Source: Azolla caroliniana
Lineage: Eukaryota > Polypodiophyta
Direction: 5' to 3'
Length of the DNA: 64,000 bases
NCBI GenBank assembly: GCA_043228905.1
Contig: JBHGNT010000001.1
Coordinates: 25,296,001-25,360,000, forward strand
This document shows, in pieces, positions 26,301-37,939 of the stretch (position 1 is the first letter of the stretch; each line of letters starts with the position of its first letter). Both the position numbers and the translations under genes were made by a program. Under the pieces are notes generated by a model. The model made no database searches. It was given only the letters and a program-made list of their open reading frames with translations, and was not told the DNA's origin.

Positions 26301-28257
26301 CCCACTGCACACCTGCTCTGATGTGATTTAAACTGTTGTTCCACACAAGCTTAATACAAACAAGTTTATTTGGGAAATTTGTAGCACTTTGAATTTTAAT
26401 TCAGTTATATATTTGTTGATGTCAAATGTATACATTGCAGATGAGCTGAGAGCAGAAAGAAAGAAGCAATTAAAAAAAGATAATGCTTCCAAGATAAGAT
26501 CATTGGTTGATGAGGTAATATCTGATGTTTTTAATTTATGTAGAATTCATTAATATTGTTGGTTTACTCATATGCATCTTTTCAACATTTAACCAGAGTC
26601 GGGACTTTATATTTTGTTATATATGCCAATAACAATATGTCCCAGAAAACGCGTACTGTCACTACGGAGAATATGGCATGGCTGCAAAATCTCTTTATTC
26701 CTGCACCTGCGCAGCTCATTCTCATCTGCATTACTAATTACTACAGTAACTCTGGTAGTGAAAAATCCAAGTAACAGCAGCCAGCCTATGGAAGCTTAAT
26801 CCGTTTGCACTTCGTAAACGATTGGATATAAAGTCAGTACTAACCCATAAGGCTCTGTTTCCTCCCGAACCGCGCATGGCTATAGGCCTCACACGGCTCT
26901 TCCCATCATGCTGGCCTCTATTATTTTTTCATGCAGGAATTTCGTTCCCTTTCATGACCCTTTGTTCGTCATGATGTAGTGATAGTATCTAGTAAGAAAT
27001 CTTATCTTTATACAAGGCATGACGTTTTTTGACTTGGTTACACAGGGTAAATATCAAGTGCAATATGAAGACACTGAAGAGTTCAAACAAAAGTGGAAGC
27101 AACGTGTACGTGAAATACTCACAGAGCAGGAATGGCGAAGGCGCAAAATGCAGATGCGTGTAAGTATCATATTATTGTTCCATTGTTAATGTTGTTTCTA
27201 ACATTACAACTGTTGTTAACATGGGTGCAATTTGTTCCAGATCTCAGAAGAAGAAGGAAGATTGAAAAAGGATGAGGAAGAGGCAAAAGAAGTATCAAAA
27301 AGAAAACGTGAGAATGATCAGAAGTGGGAAGATACCAGGGAAAATCGGGTATGAGTTTGATATCTATTGCACTAACCATACAAGGAGGCTATCAGTTTAA
27401 ACATTAGAAGTACTTTCTCAACTTCTTTTTTTCTCCTTCAGGATTGCAAATTTTCCTTGTTGGTAGTGATTTAGTTGGCTCACATTATCTTCCAACTTAT
27501 TTGATTGGCAAACCCATGAAATACGGTTGTGAATACAAGCCATCATAGTGACCCTGGTTGATTCCAGGTGTTTAGTATTCTCCCTCAAGGAACTAAACCA
27601 CATGCATGATATTTGATTTGAGGGATTGAATCTTATCTCTAGAATTAGCCCTGTGATATGCATGCAATGCGTCTATATTCCAGGTACATTTATTTCACAT
27701 TAGGTGCAAGGCTTGTACTTCCAACCTCCCAGTTTGCTCATTAAAAACACAAACAAAATTTGATTCAGTTTCAAGGGCAAGAAACAAAACTGAACCAGGT
27801 CCTTACCTAGCTATTACATCAAAATAAGAATTAAACCCAAACTTCTTCGGATGCAGTCATGTGTATGTAGATTTACTCATCATTTTATTTTATTTTATGA
27901 GTTTCCTCTTATAGTAATTCAAGATCTCTTCTTGTATATTTGTGTAAGTGCATCCCACTGAATTGATTGTATTGGTTTGGTGTCAACCGTGGTCCCATAC
28001 ATATTCCAGGAATTTGATGATGACTAAATTGCTGACTTGATAACTATATTTCCAGGTTACTAGTTGGCGGGATTTCATGAAAGCTGGGAAGAAGGTAAAA
28101 TTTTGCCATCCTATCCCTTTGTAATGCATGCATTTTGGTATAAACTTATGGTGTTATTTCTTTTTTGAAGGCAAAAAAAGGGGAGCTACGGCCTCCAAAG
28201 CTAAAAACAGAAGACCCTAACAAATCTTACGTGCAACGACCAATAAAAAAAACCTAA
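20350..28257 (+). CDS. DNAJC8: DNAJC8 / SPF31 J-domain protein
   Basis: Homologue of DNAJC8 (SPF31), a J-domain cochaperone that associates with spliceosomes. Exons: 20350-20432, 20734-20824, 21269-21329, 22999-23076, 26441-26514, 27046-27159, 27241-27348, 28056-28094, 28171-28257. They add to 735 nt with perfect phase, giving 244 residues (human DNAJC8 is about 250). The J domain starts near residue 34 (KLNPFEHLNL) and has the HPD motif at 64-66 (LLVHPDKCKHPKAKEAFA). A long Lys/Glu/Arg-rich charged helix follows (RKKQLKKDN, then WKQRVREILTEQEWRRRKMQ). The family's C-terminal block is present: VTSWRDFMKAGKK, then RPPKLK. Introns of 1.7 kb (third) and 3.4 kb (fourth) carry transposon and RNA relics. 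The start is the first ATG, followed by the acidic N-terminus usual in this family. No defect was seen. Confidence 0.93.
21826..22180. repeat. AT-rich, internally repetitive insert (MITE-like)
   Basis: Within DNAJC8 intron 3, variants of tattctacgtattt and its complement aaatacgtattcta recur many times. The outer edges (gttgttaaaaaatgcgtattc and the complement of gcgtatttttt..tacaacaatg) are loosely inverted. It may be a degraded small inverted-repeat transposon. No target-site duplication was confirmed. Confidence 0.4.
23673..25075 (-). mobile_element. Tandemly duplicated gypsy RT relic in DNAJC8 intron 4
   Basis: Two ~310-bp copies, 23765-24076 and 24081-24396, are near identical. On the minus strand each encodes an RT-like FLARPFRLTNVPSVFIGMI block, recalling the gypsy MPFGLTNAPATFQ motif. 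A related pair follows: 24180-24643 is echoed, more diverged, at 24650-25075 (shared: gttgagggatatg, acactcactgat, aagctaacatttct). The frame is broken throughout. It lies antisense to DNAJC8 and is removed with intron 4. Confidence 0.65.
26113..26172 (-). pseudogene. U2 snRNA 5'-end fragment
   Basis: On the minus strand this stretch matches the first ~60 nt of spliceosomal U2 snRNA. It includes cggctaagatcaaatgtag, the branch-site-pairing GTAGTA and atctgttgttatcagtttaa, with few changes. Similarity stops before the Sm site and the 3' stem-loops, and no snRNA upstream element or TATA box was seen at the expected distance. It is therefore a truncated pseudogene or retro-copy, lying inside intron 4 of DNAJC8. 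Confidence 0.8.
26867..26899 (-). ncRNA. Group II intron domain V-like hairpin (organelle-derived?)
   Basis: On the minus strand it runs from GAGCCGTG to GCGGTTC over 33 nt. The lower stem pairs GAGCCG with CGGTTC, including the hallmark G-U in the AGC catalytic triad, and an upper stem and loop follow, as in group II domain V. The surrounding ~290 bp (about 26640-26930) is less AT-rich than the rest of the intron. The simplest explanation is a fragment of organellar DNA inserted in intron 5 of DNAJC8. The flanking organellar gene was not identified. Confidence 0.55.
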
Positions 28258-29715
28258 GACCCATTTGCAGCCATTATTACCAACTGAATTTCAAATTATT
28301 GGTGTAAAAGCATCACTTTATCAGTAAATTGTAATATATTAGATTTAATGTGTACTTTTCAGAGATCAATCTGTGGCCAACCCTAACAAGCTAATCAAGA
28401 AAACAGTTCTTATGTCACTTTTTAAATTTAGATGGCACTGGGGCTTGTGGTGATTGTTTGTTGAGATACATTTTTAATAATTCCATTTTGGGTTGGGATG
28501 GTGAATTCTTTGTGCAATGGGTGAAGTGTGATCGCGTACTAAGGTACATTTCAAATAACTCCATTTTAGATTGTGACAATGAACTCGTGTGCAAGATTAT
28601 ATTGCATCAGTTTTATGTGCATCCACATCTTTTTGTATATGGTGATATTTAAAGCCACCTCCTCTGTTACACATACTACTGTGAAAGTGTTTTGAGTAAT
28701 GTTTCCATGATGAATGAAAGATGGATTCTGAGTTTGCATAAGAGAAACCTAAGCAACATTCACAAATCAAATGCAAGTTGGCTAATGATATATACTGCAT
28801 TTTGGACACGGACCAAAATAACCAATCAAATTCTTTCTTATTATGTCGATTGTTACATTTCAAAACAATTAAGTCTGCAATACTCAAAAGATGTGAACCT
28901 CATAAAACTGTTATTTTTTGGGGTTCAAGCTTCATGTGCATTACGCAATCAAGAGGCAAACATTGTATCGTGCTTTCTTGTGATAAGCTTGCCAGAGCAA
29001 TTAATTTCGAATTCACTGCTGCTCTTTTGTTGTATCTATTAGTTCAACACCTGGATATATTTTTGAGTGTACTGTCCAGGTTGTCATTAAACACAAACAT
29101 TTCCTGAAATTTAATTTTCCAGGATTTCCACATGCATAACATTTGAACAAATGTCTTTCAACATAGAAATTCATTGAATATCATGAGAGCCTTGTATTAG
29201 ATGGAAGACAAATCTATTCACTCACACTTGGTCATTTTTCAGTGCAACAGCATTTAATCAGAGCATAACCAATTATGTTTGTCCCACATTGCATTCATCG
29301 GGTTCACTACTGCATTGCACATTCATCAGCCCATGACAGTTTTTCAGTGCAACTGCATTTAGTCAGAGCATAACCAATTGTGTTTGTCCAACATTGCATT
29401 CATCAGGTCACTAAATTGCACATACACCAGCCCATGATATGACCAAATACAAAATTGCTGAAGTTGTTTAAAGAAGGAGATTTCTAATGACATAGAATAC
29501 ACCTGCATAATTTGGTGCTTATCGTAATATACAGTTCTTATAAACAAAATTGCTGGACATTTTCAGGGTATTACAACAGGATTCTCTCATGATCTTGCTT
29601 CCGCTAGTGTATTGTAGTTCCAAATTATAATGTCAAAAAATCATACCATCAATAAGCCTCACCCACTATGTTTGTGACAATTATGTCCCAATAATGAAAA
29701 AAACAGCAAATATTT
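28258..29715. other. 3' flanks of DNAJC8 and PPR gene (convergent)
   Basis: The two genes converge here. A ~108-bp tandem duplication lies at 29229-29440 (tttttcagtgcaac.gcattta.tcagagc twice). A short diverged pair, gagatacatttttaataattcc and ggtacatttcaaataactcc, lies near 28461 and 28541. No exon was recognised. Confidence 0.5.
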
Positions 29716-31752
29716 CTACTTGCTGCTTGTGAGATAAACTCCTAAAAAACTTTTCTCCAAGATATCGTCTATTTGGATCAACACCTCAGAATGGTGTAAA
29801 CCTTTCTTCTTAGAAGATTCCATGGCATACCTTAGTGCCTTAGCCTCCTTTGACCTGTTCAACAAGCATAAACCTTTGTTCATAGTTTCCATACATTCAG
29901 GAGTTGGCTCAAGACCAGCTTTCTTACACTCTTTAAAAGTTTCCAAAGCTGAGTCAGGTTTTCGGTTCCAAAAGTAAGCTTTGATCATAGCTGTATATAT
30001 GTCAGGATTTGATTCTCTATGCAGATTGGCTTTTTCTCGAAATATAGAGCATGCTTTATCAAGGCCTCTAGTTAAACCAAAGCATTCAATCAGCATCACA
30101 TATACCTTCCAAGATGGAAGTAACCCAGACATCTTCATCTGGTCAAAATATTCCTTGGCCTTGAGACAATATTGTTGTTTCACAAGTGCATGGATTACAT
30201 TTTCATAGGTCTCCATGTTAGGTTGCACGCCAAAGTCCTTGAGCCTGTGAAAAGTTTCTATAACTTTGTTAATATCTTTTATCATGCCATAAGCTTTGAT
30301 AACAGCAGTCATAACATGGACCGATAAAGGTATACCTTCTTCTTTAGCTTTACTCAGAAGATGTTCTACAGCTAGCATATCGCGATCCATAGAAAGTAAT
30401 GATATCATCTTAGATATAATTGGAGCTGTAAAACTGAATCCTGGCTGATCCTGTACCCAATAGAAGAAATTCCGAGCAACATCTACCTTTCGGATATGGC
30501 AAAGAACCCTATAAATCAGCTTGCTTGTCCACTTCACTTTTGCATCTCTCAGTGAGGATGCTGTATGAGGTTCCCATCTTTTGAGTGCATAAGCAAGCCC
30601 ATGTACATTTATACAAGAATCATGATGACTATTTCTTTCGACATTATTCACATAATAGACATTTTCATTGTGTTCTTGTTCACCATCATAAGTCTCCTCA
30701 TCATCATCATGAGAAGATCCAATCAATGCACATATCTGGTCAACAGTAAGCTCAGGCCAAAAACATCGAGCAACTATGTTGGATTCAGATGATTTTCCAG
30801 AACTTTCCAAGGCACGCATGAATGCAAGAACTTGACGAGTTGGCTTGGCACAAACTTCTTGCATGTACAAGCTTAAATGGCTCATCAATTCTTTGCTACA
30901 AGTAGAAACAGAATATGCAATCAAGATTGCGAACATAAGTGAAGTTTGCCTAACTTTCAACAATGGCAGCTTTTCAAAAATCTGAGCTCCAGCAACCAAG
31001 TGCCCAGATGAAGCAAGGTGTTTAATTAGGATAGTGTAAGTGCAAGGACTTAATGTATGTCCAGTATGCACTGTCTGGTGGTATACTAGTAATAATTCAC
31101 GATAACGCCTCTTATTACCAAGTAAGTCGATCATAATGTTGCATAACCCAACTCCTGGTTTCACATTATTTTCCCTCATTTGATCCCACACATTGAGAGA
31201 CACAATAAGGTTGTTAGCTTTAGCATGCCATCTTATAAGATTATGGAAATATGTAGGATCTTCACGAAAAGAGCTACATTTGTAATCTTCAATAACTTCT
31301 AGCATTTCACAACTTTTGCCACATTCTCTGAGTACGCCAATCAATGTATCATATGTATGAAAAGTGTGCAAGAATGCTTGTTTGTTTTTGAGCCAATGAA
31401 ACAATGCCATACATGTGGGAGGGGGTATATCTCGGCTTCGGAGGACTTGGCAAAATATCTCAACATTGAAGACAACATCAAGACTTCTTAACTTCTCTTC
31501 TGCATCTGAGCTCCAAGGCATGTTTTTAAGCACGCCATGGATTCTTCTTATGATATCTAATCTCTCCAAAAACTGCCTTAAATCAGACGCCCAGTATTTG
31601 GCCTCAGAATTGGAAGCCAAATAAGTAGCAGTCGGAGGAGATATATAACACACACTTCTCCTTGAGAAAGGTAAAGCATTTAAAGAGAGGCATGGGTTAC
31701 ACAGAGGTTTGCGGAAGGGTTTCTTCACGAGATTGGGGAGCCAGGGAACCAT
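29716..31752 (-). CDS. P-class pentatricopeptide repeat protein
   Basis: A single-exon, 678-residue PPR protein, probably an organellar RNA-binding factor. Residues 1-40 are basic and rich in Ser, Leu and Arg with few acidic residues, as in a transit peptide; plastid or mitochondrion cannot be told. PPR-like helical pairs lie at roughly 145-290 (FHNLIRWHAKANNLIVSLNV, then LCNIMIDLLGNKRRYRELLL) and 440-640 (VMTAVIKAYGMIKDINKVIE, TYENVIHALVKQQYCLKAKE, IYTAMIKAYFWNRKPDSALE). An acidic linker (SSHDDDEETYDGEQ) near residue 350 separates the two arrays. No E or DYW tail is present, which fits the P class. The exact orthologue was not recognised. No introns and no stops are present. Confidence 0.87.
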   Translation of the reverse strand: MVPWLPNLVKKPFRKPLCNPCLSLNALPFSRRSVCYISPPTATYLASNSEAKYWASDLRQFLERLDIIRRIHGVLKNMPWSSDAEEKLRSLDVVFNVEIFCQVLRSRDIPPPTCMALFHWLKNKQAFLHTFHTYDTLIGVLRECGKSCEMLEVIEDYKCSSFREDPTYFHNLIRWHAKANNLIVSLNVWDQMRENNVKPGVGLCNIMIDLLGNKRRYRELLLVYHQTVHTGHTLSPCTYTILIKHLASSGHLVAGAQIFEKLPLLKVRQTSLMFAILIAYSVSTCSKELMSHLSLYMQEVCAKPTRQVLAFMRALESSGKSSESNIVARCFWPELTVDQICALIGSSHDDDEETYDGEQEHNENVYYVNNVERNSHHDSCINVHGLAYALKRWEPHTASSLRDAKVKWTSKLIYRVLCHIRKVDVARNFFYWVQDQPGFSFTAPIISKMISLLSMDRDMLAVEHLLSKAKEEGIPLSVHVMTAVIKAYGMIKDINKVIETFHRLKDFGVQPNMETYENVIHALVKQQYCLKAKEYFDQMKMSGLLPSWKVYVMLIECFGLTRGLDKACSIFREKANLHRESNPDIYTAMIKAYFWNRKPDSALETFKECKKAGLEPTPECMETMNKGLCLLNRSKEAKALRYAMESSKKKGLHHSEVLIQIDDILEKSFLGVYLTSSK

Positions 31753-31905
31753 GGAAGCTCCTGAGAAAGCTTTGGGCTCATTTTCTTCTCAACATTCGAT
31801 GATATTTTTGCAGAAACAGAGAGCTTTCCATACCATGGAAGTTCCCGGTTAAATAAAACCCTTCATAAACCTCTGAATGCGTATTACGTATTCACTACTC
31901 TAATA

Positions 31906-31909
31906 ATAA

Positions 31910-31940
<31 letters not shown>

Positions 31941-31946
31941 AAGAAG
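31906..31946. repeat. (AAT)n(AAG)n microsatellite
   Basis: A run of aataataat followed by about eleven aag units lies ~155 bp upstream of the PPR start codon. In the gene's direction it is a CTT tract and probably lies in the leader or promoter. Confidence 0.9.
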
Positions 31947-32239
31947 ATGGCTTCACTTCTCCCTTAGTAATCTTAAGTGCCTCTCTGAGCTCTCTATGTG
32001 TTTGTCCACATAGAGGATGGGCGTATGCGCGTGCGTGCCTATGTTGTAGCCTACTTGATTCGATCGGTAATTGTCGGTATTAAAGTACCGGGTAGTATGG
32101 TATGGTCCCATGTGATTTGGTCCATGTTTTAAATCCTAATCACGTATGTTGCCCAAATGAGTTTTTGTACTATTTTGAGTTTTCAGAGATTGATTTCGTG
32201 TTCTTTGTGATATTGGTCTATGGCATAAGCATTTGACTT

Positions 32240-32509
32240 GGGTTCTTTTTTCACCAGACAAATGAGAGGAGAATTCTTTTCTTTGGGTTTTTCATCTCTC
32301 GAAGCAACAAAAACTTGAAATAGTTTTTTAGTGCGATGTTTGTCATCTTTCCAATGTTGCGTATATATTTTTAATCGATGTGTTATAGATCTGCGGAGAC
32401 AGCAAAGACGGAAAAAAAAACTATTTCAAATTTTTGTTGATTCAATAGATGAAAATCCCAAAGAAAAGAATTCTCCTCTCTTTTGTTTGGTGAAAAAAAG
32501 AAATAGATT
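32240..32509. repeat. Long imperfect inverted repeat (hairpin)
   Basis: A left arm at about 32240-32332 pairs with a right arm at about 32409-32509, giving ~95 bp at roughly 85% match. Shared blocks include gaggagaattcttttctttg against its complement caaagaaaagaattctcctc, and cttgaaatagtttttt against aaaaaactatttcaaa. The loop is ~75 nt. It fits a small inverted-repeat transposon or a hairpin-RNA locus. No target-site duplication was confirmed. Confidence 0.75.
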
Positions 32510-34454
32510 TCTTTTCACTAGTTTGAATGAAAGAATATATAATAGTATAGAACTGATGGGTAAGTTGATCGACAAGCGTCACGGTTTTAGTTGGTTGCTT
32601 CACCTTGCTTCTATTGATAGATTGCTCGCACATGAATGAATGAGAGCCAAAGAAAAGCTTCCTCATGACCAAATCAAAACCTTTCAATAATGAATTAAGT
32701 AGACCTAAAATTCATCAACCCTACTTATTGGACTATAATTATTTATGACCATTGTTTGTGACGTGAAACATTGGACTATAATGGTTGCAATAATTTTGTC
32801 TCATACAAGTTTTCAAAATCTCTTAATATGACAAATTTGTGCGGTTTAAACCATGATCACTTATGGTCTACACGCTATTGTGGGACTCTTTAATTGCTTA
32901 AAACATAATTACAATTGACACAATGGATAATACAAGAATCTTTTGTATATATTACTGTTAGAATCCAATCGCAATTACTTTGCAAAATTGAGATTCCAAC
33001 AATCATTTGTAATGGTTACATTACTTGGTTTGAAATTGTCATTAGGAAATCTTTAATACAAACACTTGTATATCGCAAAGACTTCTCCTTACATACTTTG
33101 GTGCTATCACATAGCAAAAGGGTGATACATTTTAGAAACTTGAGACATTCAAGCTCATACTTTTTGTTTTTGTAGTTTTGGAATCCAAACATTATATTAT
33201 AGGTTGTTTAGGCTCTTAGATGTTTTATTAGTAAAGGTACATTAGGGTTCATAATAAATATGAAATCCATCTAGCACCTTTCTTGTAATACCTCAGATTT
33301 CTTGTAAGGACATTCTAGAATCATTATGGCATGCATAGAAGATCTCCTGGTTAAGAGAAGTTCTTGTAAATGCATAGGATGATTATCATGTCACCCTTGT
33401 GAAACAATTCACAATGCCAATCCCTTCCCAGTTTGAAGTGAGTGAAATGCTTATCATATACATAGCTTACAAGAAAAGAATCTTGCTTGTCCTAAGTTTT
33501 TGAGAGGTGAGAAAATATCCAAATTTATGAGATTTGCAACAAGAGATTCAAAACTATCTTACCCATCTTTAGCCTTCATATTTCAATGTAGTGGCCCTTT
33601 ATGGTTAATTCAGTTTTTATTACTTTGAGAAATGAGAGGATCTCATTTAAATTAGAAGGGAGCCTTAATAATTTTCGTTGAAACTCGAATTACATCAGTA
33701 AATCAGTTTGAGTTCTCTCTTTCTGCAGTAATATATTGGCATTGACTTGACCCTATTTGCCACAGCTTGATGGCTTAGACTGTGGACTTGTGCACACGAT
33801 GGTAACTTTCATATCAGGTCCAGCACCATGTGGTTTGGTTTATACCACACTGCATCCAATAACTATAAATACAAGAACACATTACACAAGGTTTTAACCC
33901 TTCAACTCTAGCAAATCATTTTCTGGATTTGATTAGGATTTTTATCCTACTATTGATTAATTTGTTTATAAGAGCAAAACTAAATTGATAGTAGGATACC
34001 AACTCATAATCGAATCCTTTCAACTACTTCTGAATTATGTTGGAAAACAATAGAAAACAATTTTAATACAGGAAATGAAGATTGGCTTCACAGTTAGGTA
34101 TATGTATATATTATAAATGAATTTGTGTATGTATGCCATAAACAAAGGGAGACATCATATTTACTGACCTTTTTTAGTTCAAGCCTCACCATCTTCATAA
34201 TGAATCAGAATGAATATACATGTCTATATCATGAGTCCAGTATCACAAATGCCAAATGTTTAGCTAACTAAGTAAACCTCGAGATTTGAGGCTTTTGCAC
34301 TTCATAACAATCACAATCATTACCATCATCACACATCAAAATATAGTAGCACATGATGATTTTAAACCAACCTATACACAGAGGAGGCTGGCAGCAGAGC
34401 TTTGAAAGAGCCATGGTGGGTCATTACCATAGTTTCTTTTCCATTGTCTCTTTT
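32510..34454. other. Intergenic, no gene seen
   Basis: It is AT-rich and no exon was recognised. It lies between the PPR promoter and the 3' end of the WTF1 gene. Confidence 0.45.
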
Positions 34455-35937
34455 CTACCATCTTTCTCGCGCTAACGCAGGCTGAGTGGCCATAGCTTTC
34501 TCTCTTTGAAGAATGTGCAAGGGTCTCCGCAGCTCCCTGTGTCTCTCAAGCCTTTCCAATGCTTCTTTCTCTTCATTCTCTTGCGTATCGCCCTCACCTT
34601 CATCATCTGACCAATCATCTTCTCCATCACTCTCATAATCACTTTCATTCTCATTGATATCTGCTAATCTGCTATCACGATGTTTCCCTAATGCTATGAG
34701 CCTTGCCAGTTTCTCTCTCGCAACAATGAGAGGGTCTTTATCGATTAGATGTGAACCATTGTAGGCTTGTCTTAGAAAGACAGAATCCCGTTCCCCCTTA
34801 AGGGACACGTAGAACAGCTCAGGGTGCCTTATAAGCATGCCATGAATCTGCTGGGAGAACTTGAAGTCCTTCCTGAAATGTGTCAGATGATCGATCAATG
34901 TTCTCTTCTCCAGGGTAAGCGTCAGAATCTCATGGACAACTGCACAAGAGTGCTTCTCTGCCTCCTTGGAGGATGGGTGGATGTGACTAAACTCAGCGTA
35001 AGGAGACACAAATGGCACAGCTTGAAACTTCCGGAGGTTTTCTATGTCCTTCCTCTTGAGGCTGTAGCCACTGGGAAGGTCCACCTTTGGAAACCTGCGA
35101 GGGCGTCCACTGATGCTGTCATCAGGTGGTGGCCCACTCTGCAGCTGCTTCTCCCATGCCGAGATGGCGAGCTCTGGGTCCCACGAGGTTAGCTCCAGAG
35201 CAAGGCCGCCTTCAGTCTCGATCACCTTGAAGAACTGGGGGTACTTGTTCACCATAGTTGTTCGGTAATCATTGGGTAGCCCCAAGTCCTTTTTCAAATG
35301 GTCAATTTTGGACAAGAGCAGAGTTTTGTCGATCGACATCATCAGCATTCTCCTGATTTTGGTAACCAGCACATCCTCTAATTCAGCTCTCAATTTCTGC
35401 TCCTCGAGGATGTGATCTTCGGCTTCCGGGGTGAAGCGAAAGTAGAGGGCGCTAATGCCTTCCTCAAACACCTCGAACACGCCCGGGTACTTCCTTAGCA
35501 GAGCCACCACTCTCCGCTTCCCTGTTAACCCTAACTCTTTCCGGAACTTCCCGAGATGCTTAAGGGACATAACCATACCTGATTGTTTGATGAGGAGGTC
35601 CTTGATCTTCATCACGAGCTTCAATTTCTTCTGGCGTTGGATGACGGCATCCAGAGGGAAGTCCTTCCTTCGCTTGATGACGGATGTGACGACGAGGCGG
35701 TGCCGTGGTTCCGCGGTGCGGGGATTCCGACGTGGTTGCAGGGGCTGTGTGTCGTGGAGCAGGAAATGGTTCCAGCGTGCAGCCAAGAGAGGGGTAGAAG
35801 AAGAAGCAGCAGCAGGATGGGACAGGGAGAAGAAACCATATCCTCCATGAAGATGCCCACGTCTGAGGCTGCAGTAATTGTGGCGGCTCTTCAAGCCAGA
35901 GCCTGCAGAGCCCAGCTCCAGCACAGGAGCCATTGCC

Positions 35938-35945
<8 letters not shown>
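34455..35945 (-). CDS. WTF1: PORR-domain protein, WTF1-like
   Basis: Homologue of WHAT'S THIS FACTOR 1, a plant organellar RNA-binding protein that helps splice plastid group II introns. It is a single exon of 496 residues (Arabidopsis WTF1 is of similar length). Residues 1-85 are a Ser/Arg-rich targeting region. The PORR domain spans about 90-420: KRRKDFPLDAVIQRQKKLKL, then SLKHLGKFRKELGL, RKYPGVFEVFEEG, MSIDKTLLLSKIDHLKKDLG, LELTSWDPELA, FVSPYAEFSH, EKRTLIDHLTHFRKDFKFSQ and IRHPELFYVSLKGERDSVFL. A strongly acidic tail (NENESDYESDGEDDWSDDEG) ends in a basic segment. The start codon directly follows a GA tract. MAMAMAP offers three in-frame ATGs; the first is taken. Confidence 0.93.

Positions 35946-35989
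<44 letters not shown>
35946..35989. repeat. (CT)n tract abutting the WTF1 start codon
   Basis: A pure CT run on the plus strand, so a (GA)22-like leader in WTF1 mRNA, ends directly at the ATG. GA leaders of this kind recur near other genes in the window. Confidence 0.9.
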
Positions 35990-35990
<1 letters not shown>

Positions 35991-37939
35991 TGGCGCTTAG
36001 ATATTTCTTCTGTACATATACATATCTAAAACCCCCTCCCCTCCTCTGTTTCTCTGTGTGTGTCTCTCTGTGTGTTGGTTGGGGACAAGAGAAGTAAGTT
36101 CACACTTTGTGCCATGACTTTGTATTTGTCTCCTCCTTCTCTTTCTCGTCCGCCCGCACAAATGATCATGGATTCTCTCCGATGCGAATATCACTTGCCC
36201 CCCCGCCCGCCCATTTACTGAGGTTTCAGGACCAAGGCTCTTCCTACATAAAAGCATGAGAATAACTCGTCTCCACATTTCGACATGCGGTGCACCAATC
36301 ACACCACCTCGACGCGCAACAATGCTTCGATTGTCCTTCGATGGACGAGGGACATGCATTGAGTTGTTTGGACCAACTTGGTTCCACACATTAAGTTGTA
36401 AAGAGCTTCCTTGGAATCGTCCCCAAAAGAAAGACATTTGTGTATGCTCACAAATAGCCCCATATTGCAAAACAAAATGCCAAGCATTTGGGTGGCACAA
36501 TCTGTGGTCTACTTCTACCACATGTTACAGCTACTAAACCCATAATTGCAAATATGTTTTTAAAAACACATTTATGTAGCTATCTTATGCACAGTTACCT
36601 TCAACAAATGTACCATTTGAAGAAATTGTAGGGATGAGATATGGTGGAGGGGATATCCTCAAGTGTGGATATAGAATGGAAGGGTATGAAATCTAAGGAG
36701 AGTTGGAAATTAACAATGGCAAGTGATGGGGAATGGAGGCACATAAGTATGCGATTTAAGGTCATGACATGCAAACCAAAGATTAGTTACAATGGAGGTT
36801 GTTTTCTGGTGTGGAACACCATAGATCGACTTGAAATATGGATACATGTATGGAGGCAAGATCAATGGTAAGAACATGAGGATGTTGCATGGAGTATGCA
36901 TTGAATATTATCTAGGAATAGTGAGATATCTTATATCAACAAGTTAGATTTAAAAAATTTTGCTGTGTTGCTTGTGCATTTGTTGAGCGGGGTGTATCTA
37001 ACGAACATCAAAGCAAGGGTGCATCCAAGTGTGATGAAGCCACAACTTAGGATAACATTAACTAGGATAATTGAGTGAGTTTCTCAATAGATTTTTCATT
37101 CAAGGCACAAATTTACTCTCTTTTTGTTTGAAGGTAGTGTTTTGACTATCTAAAATATTTGGTTTGCACACAGAAAGATGAGACAGAGATTATTGTTTGA
37201 TGATGTTTTCATGAACCCAGCCCTCAGCCTACCTCTGCCATAACTGATATGTAGCAACAAGCAAAATAACACGACTTACTACACTACACAGACCATGCAA
37301 GGATAAAAATAAATATTAAGGCTCACAGGTTGCTTTGTTGCTTGCTTTGCCTCAGACAGCCACATGTACATTCCCAACAGCCAGTTATTGTATTAGTTGA
37401 TTATGGCGATTATAATACCTCATATGTAAAATGGTCAATTAGATGAACGCATAATAGGTGAGAGTATTAACATTCAAGTATAACAAACACCAACCATAGC
37501 TAATAATATGTTAAGACAAAATTCCATTATATTTTTGCTAGCATATTAGCTTAATTTTGACAAATCTATGAAGAGCCATTCTTCAATTTAGAACAAGATC
37601 GACGCGACAGATGCAGCACTACCACTATTTGCGACCTAGTAAATTTGCAAAAAAACTTTATCCAAATTTATTGGAATTATAAATCCAGCTTAAAACAGAA
37701 TTTCTAAAATGGATAATATGAACATTCCTTAAGGACAAAAACACTACATACTTGTAACCTGTAAATGTAAAAAACCGCTCCAGAGGAAAAACTTCATCTG
37801 TCTATATTGTCAGGTTATTTCTTGTGCCATGTACAATGGTAACAGAACCCATCACTTTTAACATATATACATCTAACTCCTGATTCAGGGGATGTAGAAT
37901 CCTATATCATCCTACGAGCTCCTCCAAATAAACTCAAAT
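35990..37939. other. Intergenic between WTF1 promoter and RPL24 3' end
   Basis: No exon was recognised. Short open frames near 36256 and 36641 have no recognisable domain and lack supporting splice context. Confidence 0.45.

Noticed and set aside
32331-32687. Short open frames in the hairpin at 32.2-32.5 kb
   Set aside because: They follow the inverted-repeat arms on both strands and show no protein features.
34824-35850. Plus-strand open frames across WTF1
   Set aside because: They are antisense shadows of a strongly conserved single-exon gene.
36256-36871. Small plus-strand genes between WTF1 and RPL24
   Set aside because: No recognised domain, no splice partners, and composition like the surrounding intergenic DNA.
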